The notes under the pieces: generated by a model
Database searches by the model: none
What the model saw: the letters and a program-made list of their open reading frames with translations, nothing else
Told to the model about the DNA's origin: nothing
Program-made: the position numbers and the translations under genes
Assembly: GCF_020360975.1 (NCBI RefSeq)
Contig: NW_025408675.1
Span: 1,612,001-1,676,000 of the forward strand
Direction of reading: 5' to 3'
Origin: Hirsutella rhossiliensis
Taxonomy: Eukaryota > Ascomycota > Sordariomycetes > Hypocreales > Ophiocordycipitaceae
DNA: 64,000 nucleotides
Shown: positions 37,937-49,015 of the stretch, one piece after another
How positions within the stretch are numbered: position 1 is the stretch's first letter
How the letters are laid out: the number at the start of each line of letters is the position of its first letter

Positions 37937-39970
37937 ATGTTGACAGAACATCTTACCTCCATGTGGCCGGTGTGGCCCAAGGTCGCGGTCGCTGGCCTCC
38001 TCGTGTTCGCCCTTCTACTGATCAGGTATTTCAACTACGACAAAAAGGTTAGCTGGGCTTGCTTTTTCCGAGATGGAGCTATCATGGCTGACTGAGATCT
38101 TCGAGGTTAATGTACCCGTTGTTGGCCCCGGAGTCGGCTTGACCAAATGGGTTGCCGCCGTGCGCAACGTATGGGGTGCCCGCGAGTCTGTCCATGAAGG
38201 CTATTTCAAGGCAAGTCATCTTGAGCCCGTTGTGGAGGTTTATTTACCAACTAGCAATGGAAACAGCACCGCAACTATGCTTTCCAGATACCCACGATGA
38301 CGCGGATGGATGTCTTTCTTTGCGACCGGGCGATGACGAGGGAATACTACTCCCTCGACGAAGAGCATATGTCATTTCAGGCCGTCATGTCCGAGGTAAA
38401 TGCCTCGCGATTCGAAGAGGCGAAAGCGGTACGGCTGACAAGGGCATAGGAGTTCCAATTCAAATATTCGCTACCCGGGCAGCAGCACAACATTCGCAGG
38501 ATCCCAAACTCAGTAATAGCCAAGGCGTTGAGTTGGCAGAGGACTCGAGCAAGCAACCCTACCGATCCCTTCTTCAAAGAGTTCTCCACCGAGTTTCTGC
38601 ACGGCTTCGAACAAGAGCTACAGGCATTTGGAGGGCTTCCCAAGTCATCTGGTCTGCCATTCTTCTCCCATGCGAACGACTCCGTCAAGCCTGGAAGCGC
38701 AGACTGGATGGCAGTTCCTTGCTTCCCGATGGCGTTGAAGGTCATTGCCCGTCTCACCACAAAGTCCCTCTTCGGGGAGCCTCTGTGCAGAGACCCCGTC
38801 TTTCTTGATTTGTGTTGCGAGGTTGGAGACTCGGTACCCCGGGTAGCTCTCCTCCTTCGCTGTATTCCCGCATTCGCAAGGCCGTAAGTCGTAATCCTGG
38901 CGCACATGGATGGGGGGTTGACTTGAGCACCTCCAGTTACCTTGCCAAGTTCTTACGAGCCCCACGACGCGTAAAGCACTTGCAGAATGTGATACTTGAC
39001 GAGATCAAATCGAGAAGAGACTCGCGGATTAAGAATCCCATGAGAGTGAGTGCTGCAATTGTCGCCACTTATTTTTTCTGCACGCTCAAACGTCTGCCGG
39101 CAGGATCTTCTCGACTTCTCGATCAACTGGGTCGACGAGCAGCAAAAAGATCCTTGGGAAGACTGGCACATCACCGACATGATGACCAATACCGTCTTCG
39201 CCGCCTTGCATACATCGAGTCAGGTATATGCTTCGTCTTATCATCGAGTCTGAAGGAGGGCTGACACAAGTCTTAGTTGGTGGTCCATACCATCTTTGAG
39301 CTCGCCGCTCGTCCCGAATACGTGGCGCCACTCCGAGAGGAAATCAAGGAGCGCTTTGCTACGCACGGAGAGGGTAGCAAAGAGGCCATTGATTCCATGC
39401 ACAAGATGGATAGCTTCATCAAGGAAACTCAGAGGTTCAATGCTCTCGACGCCTGTACGTATATCTTGGATTCTCGACTCCCTCCCTGAAGCTCCAGTTG
39501 GAATGCCTATTGACCGGCGCTCAGCTGCCCTTGCTCGACTCGTTCTAAAGCCTTATACCTTTTCCAACGGCCTGCACGTCCCGGAGGGCACCTACATCTT
39601 CACACCAAACTCACCTCTCCTGCAGGACGAGCGCTTTTATGAAGATCCCACGCGCTTCGACGGCTTTCGCTTCGCCCGGATGCGGGACGACTCCAAGCTC
39701 AAGGCCTCGTGCCCCCTGACAGCAACAAGCGAGCAAAGCATGCACTTTGGCATAGGACGCCATGCTTGCCCTGGACGATTCATGGTCTCGGATGAGGTCA
39801 AGCTCGTCATGATCCATCTTCTCCTGAACTTTGACTTCGCCATAGAGAACTTTGGTCCGCGGCCAAAGAACGTGGCCTTTGGAAAATTCATGCTGCCGGA
39901 TATGGGTGCGAAGGTGTGGTTGAAGAAGGCGAATCAGGCTGAGTCCACAGGGGCTAGCTCTGCGCTTTGA
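37937..39970 (+). CDS. Cytochrome P450 downstream of the PaxM-type gene
   Basis: Haem monooxygenase of 539 residues from eight exons: 37937-38047, 38097-38210, 38288-38395, 38450-38883, 38937-39045, 39104-39223, 39277-39454 and 39525-39970, all in frame. A hydrophobic anchor lies at about residues 14-30. Later motifs are [11 protein letters not shown] (ExxR of the K helix), [10 protein letters not shown] and the haem motif [12 protein letters not shown] with the ligand Cys at about residue 473. The second intron has a GC donor in a perfect AAG|GCAAGT context. Like the other two P450s it should act on a paspaline-type substrate at the ER; the specific oxidation is not predictable. It begins 437 bp after the PaxM-type stop, on the same strand. 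Confidence 0.93.
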
Positions 39971-41278
39971 AAGTTTGGAGGACAGTCTGTCCGACCAGAT
40001 CTGTCAATGACTTCGCAGCTAGGGAGTTTCTACGTTATAGTGTGCCGGTGATGCAGTTGAAATTATACTACCGAGGTCTTCCTTACTTGTCACGGTTTAT
40101 TGGTAGCCGTACACTATCCCATGATACACTGAAGCTTCGTGTCCCGGCTTCCACGATCCAAAGCCCTTATTCGATGCTTCATCTGTAATAACAGTGCTCT
40201 TGTACATGTATAGCGAAGCAAAACACTTTGTTGCCCGAATCTTGCCCAGTCATTCGCGTAGCAACCAGTCCTGCTTGGACTTTGCTCACTTCGGAGTTAT
40301 TACCGGACCATCTGGACATTGCAGCTTCTTTCCTTTACCTACACAGTGTTGACTTCGTCCGAGGAGTACTTGAACCAGTCACAAGCCAGAAATCTAGCCT
40401 TATCTTTGATATCCCCTCCCTTCAGCTCAATGCTGGCCGCCCTTTTCCCTACTCGTTACCAGTCTCGGACATCGGCCGCGCCTGAACCAAGTTTCAAAGT
40501 CCGTCCCATGTCTGGTGCCGTCGGCGTGCCTTGGGGAGCGTTGACGGGGCGGTAAAATGCATGCACGTACAATCGTGCATATGACAGAGGTCATGACGGG
40601 CTGCTCTCGCCGAGTTCCCGGGCTGCATGGATCTACGGGCTGTTTGCTCTTACTAGTCACAAGGAGCCGCCTCTACCGGCCGCCTGGTGGCCCGGCTAAG
40701 GCGTCATGTCCGGGATGGCAGGGACAACCGGGAACTTTAGCCTGCCGCATAAAAATAAGCGATCAGCATCACGTCAAGCGAAGGCAGGGGCCCCAGTCGC
40801 CTCCGGATGCTGTTCGCGCTGTATGACGGCAATTGGAATTACGCGAGGGAGAACATGAAGCTGTTGAGGACAAACAAGCAGCGCTACTGCACACTTTCAT
40901 GTGGGTAACAGGTAATCCTCGGCTGAGGGCCTCGGCCGCGGCTGAGAAGTGCTTGCATCGAGTTGCTGCGATACATATCATTGCAAATTGCTGGAATTGT
41001 GAAGCCGGGTTCACCGGTTATCGGGAGCACAATGTCAGCTAGGAATGTCAACTGGGATGCCAGAATCGAAATCCTGGAAGACTGCCTGGCTATTGAACGT
41101 GAACCCGCAAATAACCAAGGGCCTCCTGATTAGTGAACTTGTGGAAAGTCTTGGGCCGCGGGAGAGATCTGAAATCGTGGCAGCTTCATGTTGGTCATAG
41201 TATTGCACTGAATTCTGCCGCTCAATTCCTTCAACCCAAGCATACTCCTCCAATCATTTTATTTTTCGAAGCTTGGTC
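39971..41278. other. 1.3 kb intergenic interval
   Basis: No gene supported. A perfect 7-bp inverted repeat (ATGCACG, 6-bp loop, CGTGCAT) lies at about 40,560-40,580. Several small frames are present but carry no domain. It should hold the promoter of the membrane-protein gene. Confidence 0.5.
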
Positions 41279-42213
41279 ATGTCCTCAATCAAGCTCATGA
41301 GCCTTCTCCAGGCGTTTCTTGCCCTTGCCGGCATAGCCTGGAAATGGCAGGAAGGCTTCCCCCCTTTGGACGTAACAAACGCTTTACGTCTTTTCAAGTC
41401 GACAAGCGAGGAAACTGGCCGCCAATGGCCAGCTCTCTGGCTCGAGGTTCTGGTAGGCATACCTATAGAAGCGCTGAGAGATTATTGGCCGTGGTTCTCG
41501 CTTCACCTATTTCTCTACGTCGGCCAACTCATTCCGTTCATCATCATCATCATCATGGTTGAATCACCACTAGAAACAAGACCGTGGAGCTCCCTGAGGT
41601 ACGTGGGATTGCCAATGACGCGACCGTGCATGAAATTGACATGTGACATGGAAGAATTGTTGCAATGCTTGGTGGGCTATCATCCCTCTGCGGGTTTTCA
41701 ACGGCTATGCCGGTCGTTTCCTTGTGGATTCTTCACAGGCGCCGACTTTTGCGACCTCGAGGCGCCTCCAGAACCCATCAGAGGGCAATCCTTGGGTCTC
41801 TACTGCTCTTCTCGACGGTCACGCACATTGGCGCCTTCTCGGTGGCCCTTGTCGCGACCTGGGCACCATCCCTGTTTGCCACTCAAGCTATCGGGCCACT
41901 GCATATCATGAACAGCCTACTTGATGTGCCTGCGCCTGCCTATTCCGAACTCCCGAGCACCATTGTCAGGCAGGCTCGGCTGAGACACATCAACGAGATG
42001 ACAGGGACATCGAGCGGATTCTTCCTGGCAGCGGGGCTCCTCTGGTGCGGGCTTGAATCCCGAGGTCGGCATGTGACTCCGGAGCTGCTGATATGGATGT
42101 TTCTTGTCAGCTTGATCGCTGGTCCCGCAGCTGGCGGTGCGGCTGTTTTACTCCTTCTGGACTACATCTTGGGGGATGAAAAGGGCCCGAGGGAAAACAC
42201 CAAGGCACAGTAA
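41279..42213 (+). CDS. PaxA/IdtS-type integral membrane protein
   Basis: Predicted polytopic membrane protein of 292 residues. Exons 41279-41598 and 41655-42213 join in phase 2 across a 56-bp intron (GTACGT...GAAG); the second exon continues as RIVAMLGGLSSLCG. Hydrophobic segments are at about 5-21, 73-93, 107-131, 150-178, 227-243 and 250-275, so five to seven membrane spans. Indole-diterpene clusters carry a membrane protein of this kind (PaxA, LtmS/IdtS) whose exact role is not settled. The family call rests on topology, size and position between cluster genes; no catalytic motif was recognised. The ATG at 41279 follows a stop-bounded leader. An (ATC)n run gives five consecutive Ile codons at about 41,538. 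Confidence 0.68.
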
Positions 42214-42698
42214 ATGCGTATAGACTAGTGGACTCAAGATACCAAGTTGGCCTGCTGCGGTGTATTATTGACTTGAAAGGCTGGTGACACTGGATGCTTT
42301 TCCGGCCATTGAAGACCGCAGCCCGTCAACTACGCCCTCACGCCTACTTACATCATTAATTCTAGTGGAGTTTAGTGGATTTCTGACCACTGGTCTAAGT
42401 CAAGCTGAAAAGCATCAAGGCTTTTAAAGGCAACGCGACCTATAATGGAAGTTGGCGGCTGTGATCAGGATATCTGCCCTGGCACGAACAGGCCAGCCCG
42501 TCGTAAAGTGACAAAAGGTCGTCACTTAGCCAACACCCCCAACCCAAGCTTTCGCAGGGATCATGTGTGGCCTTGATTCTCGACGATACCCGACACTCCA
42601 ATAGTGGAAGGGCCGAGGCCCAGACCGGCAGACCTCCCCACCCCCCCCCCCTGCTGTCACCACAACACCAAGGCCGGTGGGATGGCAGAATAGTCACA

Positions 42699-43803
42699 GT
42701 ATATAACTACCACCAAGAAGCTCTATTACGGAGCATACTCCTTTTGGAAGTGTAACGTAACAGTTCCCAAGGAATCAGGGTCTTCTGTCTTACAGATTAT
42801 AGCCCATTTAAGGCCTATTGCTGAATTTAATACCTATATCTCGTCGAAAAGAGGATTAGGCCGTTGGCCTAATCTTCTCGGTTTAGTCTCTCTTGGAGTA
42901 GGGCTATACCATTGTGACCCTCTTCTGCCAGATAGCTATGCTAGCCTTTAGTTGTCTCTTCTTCTGGTGCTATTAGTAGCTCAGTTACTTTATTGCTTGC
43001 ATAATAGATATAAATGTAGTGCCCTTAAAGCCAGGTGTCAAGATTCGGAAATCCTTCCAATAAATATCATAATTGGTAGCTACAAACTCCTTTACCTTAT
43101 AGAAATATCAGTCTACAAGAGAGCTGTCTTGATGCTTGCTTCTTTATAGTACAAGTAGAGTGTAAATGCCCCTTACAACTTGGCCTATTGTAAAGCCTAG
43201 TGCCATAGCGATATAAGAGTGGTTTCAATCAGTATAATTGGGTGGGGCTTAAATTCCGACTCTTTTGCCTGCTGGTTGTCCTGCATTGGCTGCTGTAGCT
43301 CTTGAAGAGAGCTCTAGCGATGACTTCTCTAGCGAATTGGCATTGGCGATGCCCTCGTCGGGCTACGACTGTGGTCGCTTTCTAGGCTTAAGTTCCAGTC
43401 ATGGTATATCTCCCCTCGGCTGTTTTTTAAGGCACCAACGCCGCCGCCTGCTTCAAATAGGCTGTTATGACCGTTGGCAGGCATCTGAGTCTTTAAGAAT
43501 AGCAATTTTGTCGTTGGAAAGAGGCACCTGGACAATAATTCAGTTGAAAGCTAGAGAAATAGGGTTATATCTTAGTATTGGGGAAAATATCCATTTTCTC
43601 TATGATATAGGATCTCTCCTCTCAATCAAGAAGGCGGTATTTCGGCTACTAATTTACTGGAAAGGAGTCGGTAGGTCTGATATAGCCAACAAAAATTATG
43701 CCTATAGGGTTTATAGCAGCAGTGCCTTTATGATCCTAGACTGTATACAACTACTACCAAGAAGCCCTATTGTGGGGTATGCTCGTTTTGGGAATTTAAC
43801 GTA
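42699..43803. repeat. 61-bp direct repeats bounding a 1.1 kb element-like block
   Basis: The segments 42,699-42,759 and 43,743-43,803 are about 82% identical (11 differences in 61, nearly all transitions). They lie in the same orientation 1,044 bp apart, like remnants of short terminal repeats of a small non-autonomous element. A hairpin with a 9-bp perfect stem extendable to 13 bp (GATTAGGCC, 3-nt loop, GGCCTAATC) lies inside at 42,850-42,878. Confidence 0.5.
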
Positions 43804-43810
43804 GCAAGAC

Positions 43811-44182
43811 TGTTGCTAGTTATGTGGACCTTACACTAGAAAGTAACCGTGTGGAATGGGCTGACCTCTCTAAAAGAGAAGGTCAGCCGATGTGACTAGA
43901 TGTATGCATGTGCCCAGACTATCTAGATTCCTCGCAAAGGAGGCTGTAATAGATAAATATCCAGAACCATATATGGACTGCCGGTTTTGAAGCCTTTGAC
44001 CGCTTTCGGCACCGTTATCCTCCCACCTGTAGGCATACCCCATGGCGTTGAGTCTACAAATTATCCCTACGCCTTGGTCCGTAGCACAAAACAAGGGTTG
44101 TTGAGCCATGTGGGGCTTGCATTGAAAAGTGACTGTATGGATTGTACTGATCTCCCCGAAAGAAGGAGTCAGCTGATATAAC
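43811..44182. repeat. Pair of about 85-bp hairpin-containing direct repeats
   Basis: 43,811-43,896 and 44,099-44,182 share the same order of blocks: ATGTGG, a GAAA-AGT stretch, then a hairpin whose arms are GGCTGACC and GGTCAGCC in the first copy and a mutated version in the second. A further partial match (CCCTAC-CCT-GGTCCGT) recurs at about 44,065 and 44,350. Probably a degenerate miniature element; no coding content. Confidence 0.5.
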
Positions 44183-44918
44183 TTCATCGAATACGCCGAA
44201 AATAGATGTCTAACCGTTGACTGCTGGCGTCGGCGCCTCCGGCTGCTTCCGTCACCGTTAACCTATGATGTTGAGCCCATGAGCTATCCACTTTTGTGTC
44301 GCTGTTTAGGCAATCCCGTGTGTCTGTTAGTCAAGGCTTAAGCTATCCCTACACCTCGGTCCGTGACAGTTGTTGGTCTGCTGCTCCTGATCCAGTACCT
44401 TTCCCGTACCGGTCGGCAGACTCTGGGCATCATCATCAATGCCCGGCACCTGTCGCATACATGTGGATGAATGCATGACAGCGACTCTCAAATACGCCAC
44501 TGGCCACATATTACCCGCGTATATAAGCGACATGCGTTGCCGCATTCGTGCCGGAGCCGGATATCTTACCAGTAGCGGTGCGGCTGCTGTAACCAACATC
44601 CGTCTGGGCGAACAGAGCTGCAGCCACTGGGAGGCCAGCGTCGAATAATGCTTATCAATGCTTCCATGTGGAGACGTTATTGCTGTGGCCGCAACAATCG
44701 GCTCAAGGGCTTTCATGCAGTGGCTAGGAGAAGGACCTTTGTTGGGTGTAAGAATAGAGCCGATTTCGTTGCTGCCTATGCCGAAGAGGCTGGTATTGAT
44801 AAAATTGCATAACTGGTCAGCGCTGGAACCCAGCGACGTCTGGCTGATCGTACCTCGACTCCTTCGCACCCAGATCTCGACATCCTCACTCTGACGTTCC
44901 CCTCGGCCCTTTGACAGC

Positions 44919-46069
44919 ATGCCGCCTCCTTTCTTGAAGATGATGGACGTCATCAAGGACCGCATCGGTATCAGCGATGTTGCCACGCTGTTCGTCGCCT
45001 TCTCCATAGGCTTCCTGGCCAAAGGCTCGGCCAAGCTGAAGCCTGCTTCGACCCAGCCTGTCGAGCAGTTTGGATACTGCAAAGAGCTGCCCGCCAAGCG
45101 AAGCAAGCCAGAGGACACTGAATGTCCTTACGAATACCTCGTCAAGCTTTATGGAAAACATCATTTCGAGCCCTTTGTCAGGGAGTTTCGGCCTGCACTG
45201 GAAAAGGAAGACCCGGTCAAGTACACGCTGATTCTTGACATCATGGACGCGGTTCATTTCGCTTTGATTTTGGTCGACGACATTTCCGACAACAGCCGTC
45301 AGCGCAAGAATCAACCCACGGCCCATCTGATCTATGGGGCCAGCGAAACGGCAAACAGGGCTTATCTGGTGCTGACGACAGTCATCAATCGCGCTCTACG
45401 TGAGCGTCCAGTTCTCGGGGTCGAGCTCATGAAAGCCTTGGAGAACATCCTCCAGGGCCAAGACATGTCTCTCGTCTGGCGCCGGGATGGGTTGGAGTCC
45501 TTTCAATACCAAGGCGATGAACGGATTAGGGCTTACAAGAACATGGCCCTGCTGAAAACGGGCACTCTATTCATACTCTTGGGGAGGTTATTGAATGATG
45601 GCGGGGAGGAGCTGGATGATCTGATGACGCGATTCGGGTATGTCCTTCTTTGATCAGACCTCCCATTGCCACGCGGGCTCCCAGCGAAATCGGCGCACAA
45701 ATTCCCATGCTTGGACGGAACGCACTAACTCGTGGTTTTAGATGGTACGCACAGCTCCAGAACGATTGCAAGAACATCTATTCGACCGAGTATGTGACCA
45801 GTAAAGGTGCCGTGGCAGAGGACGTGCGGAATGGAGAGTTATCATTTCCCATTGTCGTGGCACTCAACGAAGAAGACTGCGGACCAATCATGCAGAGGGC
45901 ACTTGAAAGCCACACCGAAAAGGACATCGAGGCAGCCTTGGACGCCTTGCAGACGGAGCGGGTGAGGGAAGCTTGTTTGAAAGCACTCAAAGAAGCAGGT
46001 CGTGGATTAGACAAGTTTGTCGGACTCTGGGGACGGCGTGAACAGATGCAGACAGGCTCCTTGGGTTGA
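44919..46069 (+). CDS. idtC: PaxC-type geranylgeranyl transferase
   Basis: Isoprenyl-synthase-fold enzyme that joins GGPP to indole-3-glycerol phosphate to give 3-geranylgeranylindole, the committing step. Exons 44919-45637 and 45742-46069 (104-bp intron, phase 2) give 348 residues. The first Asp-rich motif is intact (DDISD at 120-124), but the second DDxxD is replaced by NDCKN at 247-251, the mark that separates PaxC-type transferases from true GGPP synthases. LIYGASETANRAY and GQDMSLVWRR are further family segments. A hydrophobic stretch at about 21-34 may associate it with membranes. The start is the first ATG; Met8 or Met9 are alternatives. Confidence 0.9.
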
Positions 46070-48234
46070 TATCTTGGTTTTTTTTCGCAGCTGCGGTTGT
46101 TTTTTGGACGGAGGCGGAACTGCAGAGAGAGAACCCCGGGGAACGTGGAGGAATTATGTTGTTTTGCATGGCTTTGTATTTCGAAGTCATCAAATGTCAC
46201 CCGGCTCCGGCTCCCCAGGCCTTCAACCAATGCTTGATCCCCCCAAGGTTGCTATTTGTTATGCTTAATTGATGACCTGGAGAAATTCAATGACGTGGGG
46301 CTTGTAGTTTTCATTCGATCCTCAACCCCTATTCGTGCTCAAGACAGAGCGAAAGGCCTCTCGTAACAAGAGGGCTGGGGACATATTGTGCAAGGGTTCA
46401 CAGTATTCTACTTTGTCCATCCGGCACATTTTCCTTTGGGAAGCCATAGCTTCATGCTTCAAAGCCATCGGTGTCCAAATCGTCAGGCGTCTTCCTAGAT
46501 GAGTTGAAACATATTGTACCTTGCTCCAGGTCCCAGCCATCTAGCAGAAAGACAGGGGCAAGGGTTTACTGGAAGTGCCTGAGGTGCTGCCGATTGAATA
46601 TGTCGCAGTGATGCTCAAGCACGCTCTGGATGGGCGCCCCAGAGCTCAGGCTGTGAATTCGAGAGCCACTCTCTTTCCGTCTCTTCGACCTACATGCTAC
46701 CTTACGCTCTACGAGGTACTTCGTCCACGTATGCAATGCTCCCACATGTCGTCTTGCCTGCATGTTTAGGGGGGGCATCTTCCCAAGTTCCCTGAGGTGT
46801 AAAGCAATCTCTCTAATCAACGGGTGCGCTCAACCAGTGCGGCATTTCCTCCGTTTGTGCATCATGTGTGCGCGCCTAAAGTGTCCGCATACATGAGGCT
46901 CCGGAGAGATCCATGGAATATTGAGAACCTCGACCGGTCGGACATTTGCCTGACCGCACCGCTGTGCATGAATGACATGAATGATGCGATTCGACCCACT
47001 CTCTCTGCATTCTATGTACTGCATGTTACATCTTTGACGCATTAAGTGCGTCTGATCGGAACCAGCGTCGCATCGCAATTCGAGGCGCCGCCGCCTCTAG
47101 TAGCCGTGCTTCTTTTTTACCGAAGGTTTGCCCCGGGGATTTACACTTGTAGCCGCCCTTTTACATGACCCCAAACGGCTACCCGAGCAGTGATTCATCG
47201 ATATCTATCTAGACCAATTTTAAAAAAGCCATGGGCTTCATAGCATATGTTGTACGCCCGGTCGAAAGCACGTGTTGTGCCAAATTCGCTCTATGGAGTA
47301 GCCGACTCCCCTTAAAGGACCAAAGGTCCGATAGCATCGGCTATCCCATTGAAGGTCCGAAGGCTGCAAGTAAGTACTCGCTCCCAAATGCCCCCTATAT
47401 ATATCGATATACTTGGGGAGATACTTTAATATTTGTCTTACCAGAGCGGTTGTGTGCCATGTAAGTGGCGAGGATCGGGAAACGTCTGCCACGGTGTGGA
47501 TTTGGCGGCAATCAATATACTGTACTGCTAAGCGTGCGGTTCTAAGTTGCTGCGATGCCTGACAGATGCACCATTGCAGCCTTTGGGCCTTCAATGGGAT
47601 GGTTCGGACATGACACACATACAGTAATTACTGAGGGCCTGCTTATATGCAACGCAACGCTATGCAAGGAAACGTTCCGGTTTAAATGCGTACAGTACAT
47701 CCACGTGCATCGTGTATTTCGTTATTGCCCCGTATTGGCTCCCCGGGTTCTCGCGCATTATTCACCGAGCAATATATTGACGTAGAGAAATGCAGGTTGG
47801 ATTCGGACTCTTTTCCTTGACGGGATGCTCTTTCACATGTTCAGGTCCCAGATACAGATATCTTGGTTTCAAATCATTATAATGGAAGTGTATTCTGAGG
47901 AGACTGTATAACAGCAACAAGATCAAGCCTTGATATGTCTTTCCTTAGCAGCTCAATGGACGGCACACACCGATACGCATGTGTACTGTGGTCTCCCGTG
48001 ACACCTTCAGTTTTATGCTTTTACTCACTGTGGCCGATTCGTGGTCCTTTTGTGTTCAGACCGGACTAAGTATGCAAATTAAGTCCATCTTGTTTGCAGC
48101 CTACTCGCACGCCCACTATACGCACACTCGCAAGCCGCTTGCCCCTGAGTGCTTATAAAAGCAAGGCAATATTCTTTCTCGCTTCCTACTGGGCCAGCTG
48201 CCATTAGACGGCAAAGCGGCACCGCGATACCACG
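46070..48234. other. 2.2 kb intergenic interval, TATA box before the cyclase
   Basis: No gene supported. A TATAAAA at 48,154-48,160 lies about 75 bp before the cyclase ATG and is a good TATA-box candidate. Short palindromes such as GGACC-AAA-GGTCC occur at about 47,318. The tract is AT-rich with chance ORFs below 130 residues. Confidence 0.5.
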
Positions 48235-49015
48235 ATGGATGGCTTTACTGATCTGCAGCCGCCTCAGGCTTACGAGGAGATTCAATGGCTGGCCGACACT
48301 CTGGTCTTTTTCATGGGCGTCGGCTGGCTTATCAATTATGCGGGCATGATCTGGCACTCATACAAGGGCGAGACCTACAGCATGGCCATCATCCCGCTCT
48401 GCAATAATATTGGATGGGAGCTCGTGTACACACTCGTCTACCCGTCGTCAAACCGGGTAGAGGTGGCGGTCTTCGCGGCCGGTGTCACTCTCAACGTCAT
48501 CATCATGGTCGCCGCGACCCGCGCGGCGAAGACGGAGTGGAGCCATTCGCCTTTGGTTGCCCGTCACACACCCCTTATCTTTCTGGCAGGAACTCTCATG
48601 TGCTTTGCTGGTCATCTCGCTTTGGCGGCTGAGATTGGACCCGCCTTGGCCTATTCCTGGGGCGCTGTCATATGTCAAATCGTGTTGAGCCTCGGCGGGC
48701 TCTGCCAGTTGCTGCAGAGAAACAGCACAAGGGGCACGTCATGGACTCTATGGTATGTGACAGGTCGTCAAGATACATAATGGAAGCCTAACATATGATC
48801 TATGCAGGCTAAGCCGATTTCTCGGTTCCAGCTGTACCGTGGGCTTTGCCTCGCTCCGGTGGAAATTCTGGCCCGAGGCATTTGGGTGGCTAGGAAGTCC
48901 GCTGGTCCTCTGGAGCCTTGCAGCGTTTCTGCTGATTGATGCGACTTACGGGGTTTGCTTGTATTTCGTGTCTAGGGCCGAAAGTCTGGCAAGGAAGCCC
49001 TTGAAGTCGCAGTGA
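48235..49015 (+). CDS. idtB: PaxB-type membrane terpene cyclase
   Basis: Small non-canonical terpene cyclase of the PaxB/Pyr4 type that cyclises epoxidised geranylgeranylindole by protonating the epoxide. Exons 48235-48752 and 48808-49015 (55-bp intron, GTATGT...GCAG, phase 2) give 241 residues, matching the known size of about 243. Several hydrophobic membrane helices are present (about 20-38, 52-70, 75-95, 110-135, 140-160, 205-230). The two acidic residues essential in Pyr4 (Glu63, Asp218) have counterparts at Glu62 (GWELVYTLVYP) and Asp217 (LLIDATYG). The start follows a TATA box by about 75 bp. It should work with the PaxM-type epoxidase in the ER membrane to build the paspaline-type skeleton. 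Confidence 0.93.

Larger units (their letters stand above)
42214..44918. other. 2.7 kb intergenic interval with degenerate repeats
   Basis: Gene-free and more AT-rich than the genes around it. It contains two sets of diverged direct repeats and hairpins, listed separately, which look like decayed small transposons. A 179-residue frame at 43,265-43,804 has no recognisable domain. The last 250 bp should hold the PaxC-type promoter. Confidence 0.6.

Noticed and set aside
40560..40580. ATGCACG inverted repeat as an operator or terminator
   Set aside because: A 7-bp palindrome is expected by chance in a window this size.
44327..45118. 263-residue minus-strand frame
   Set aside because: Overlaps the PaxC-type first exon in antisense; no domain.
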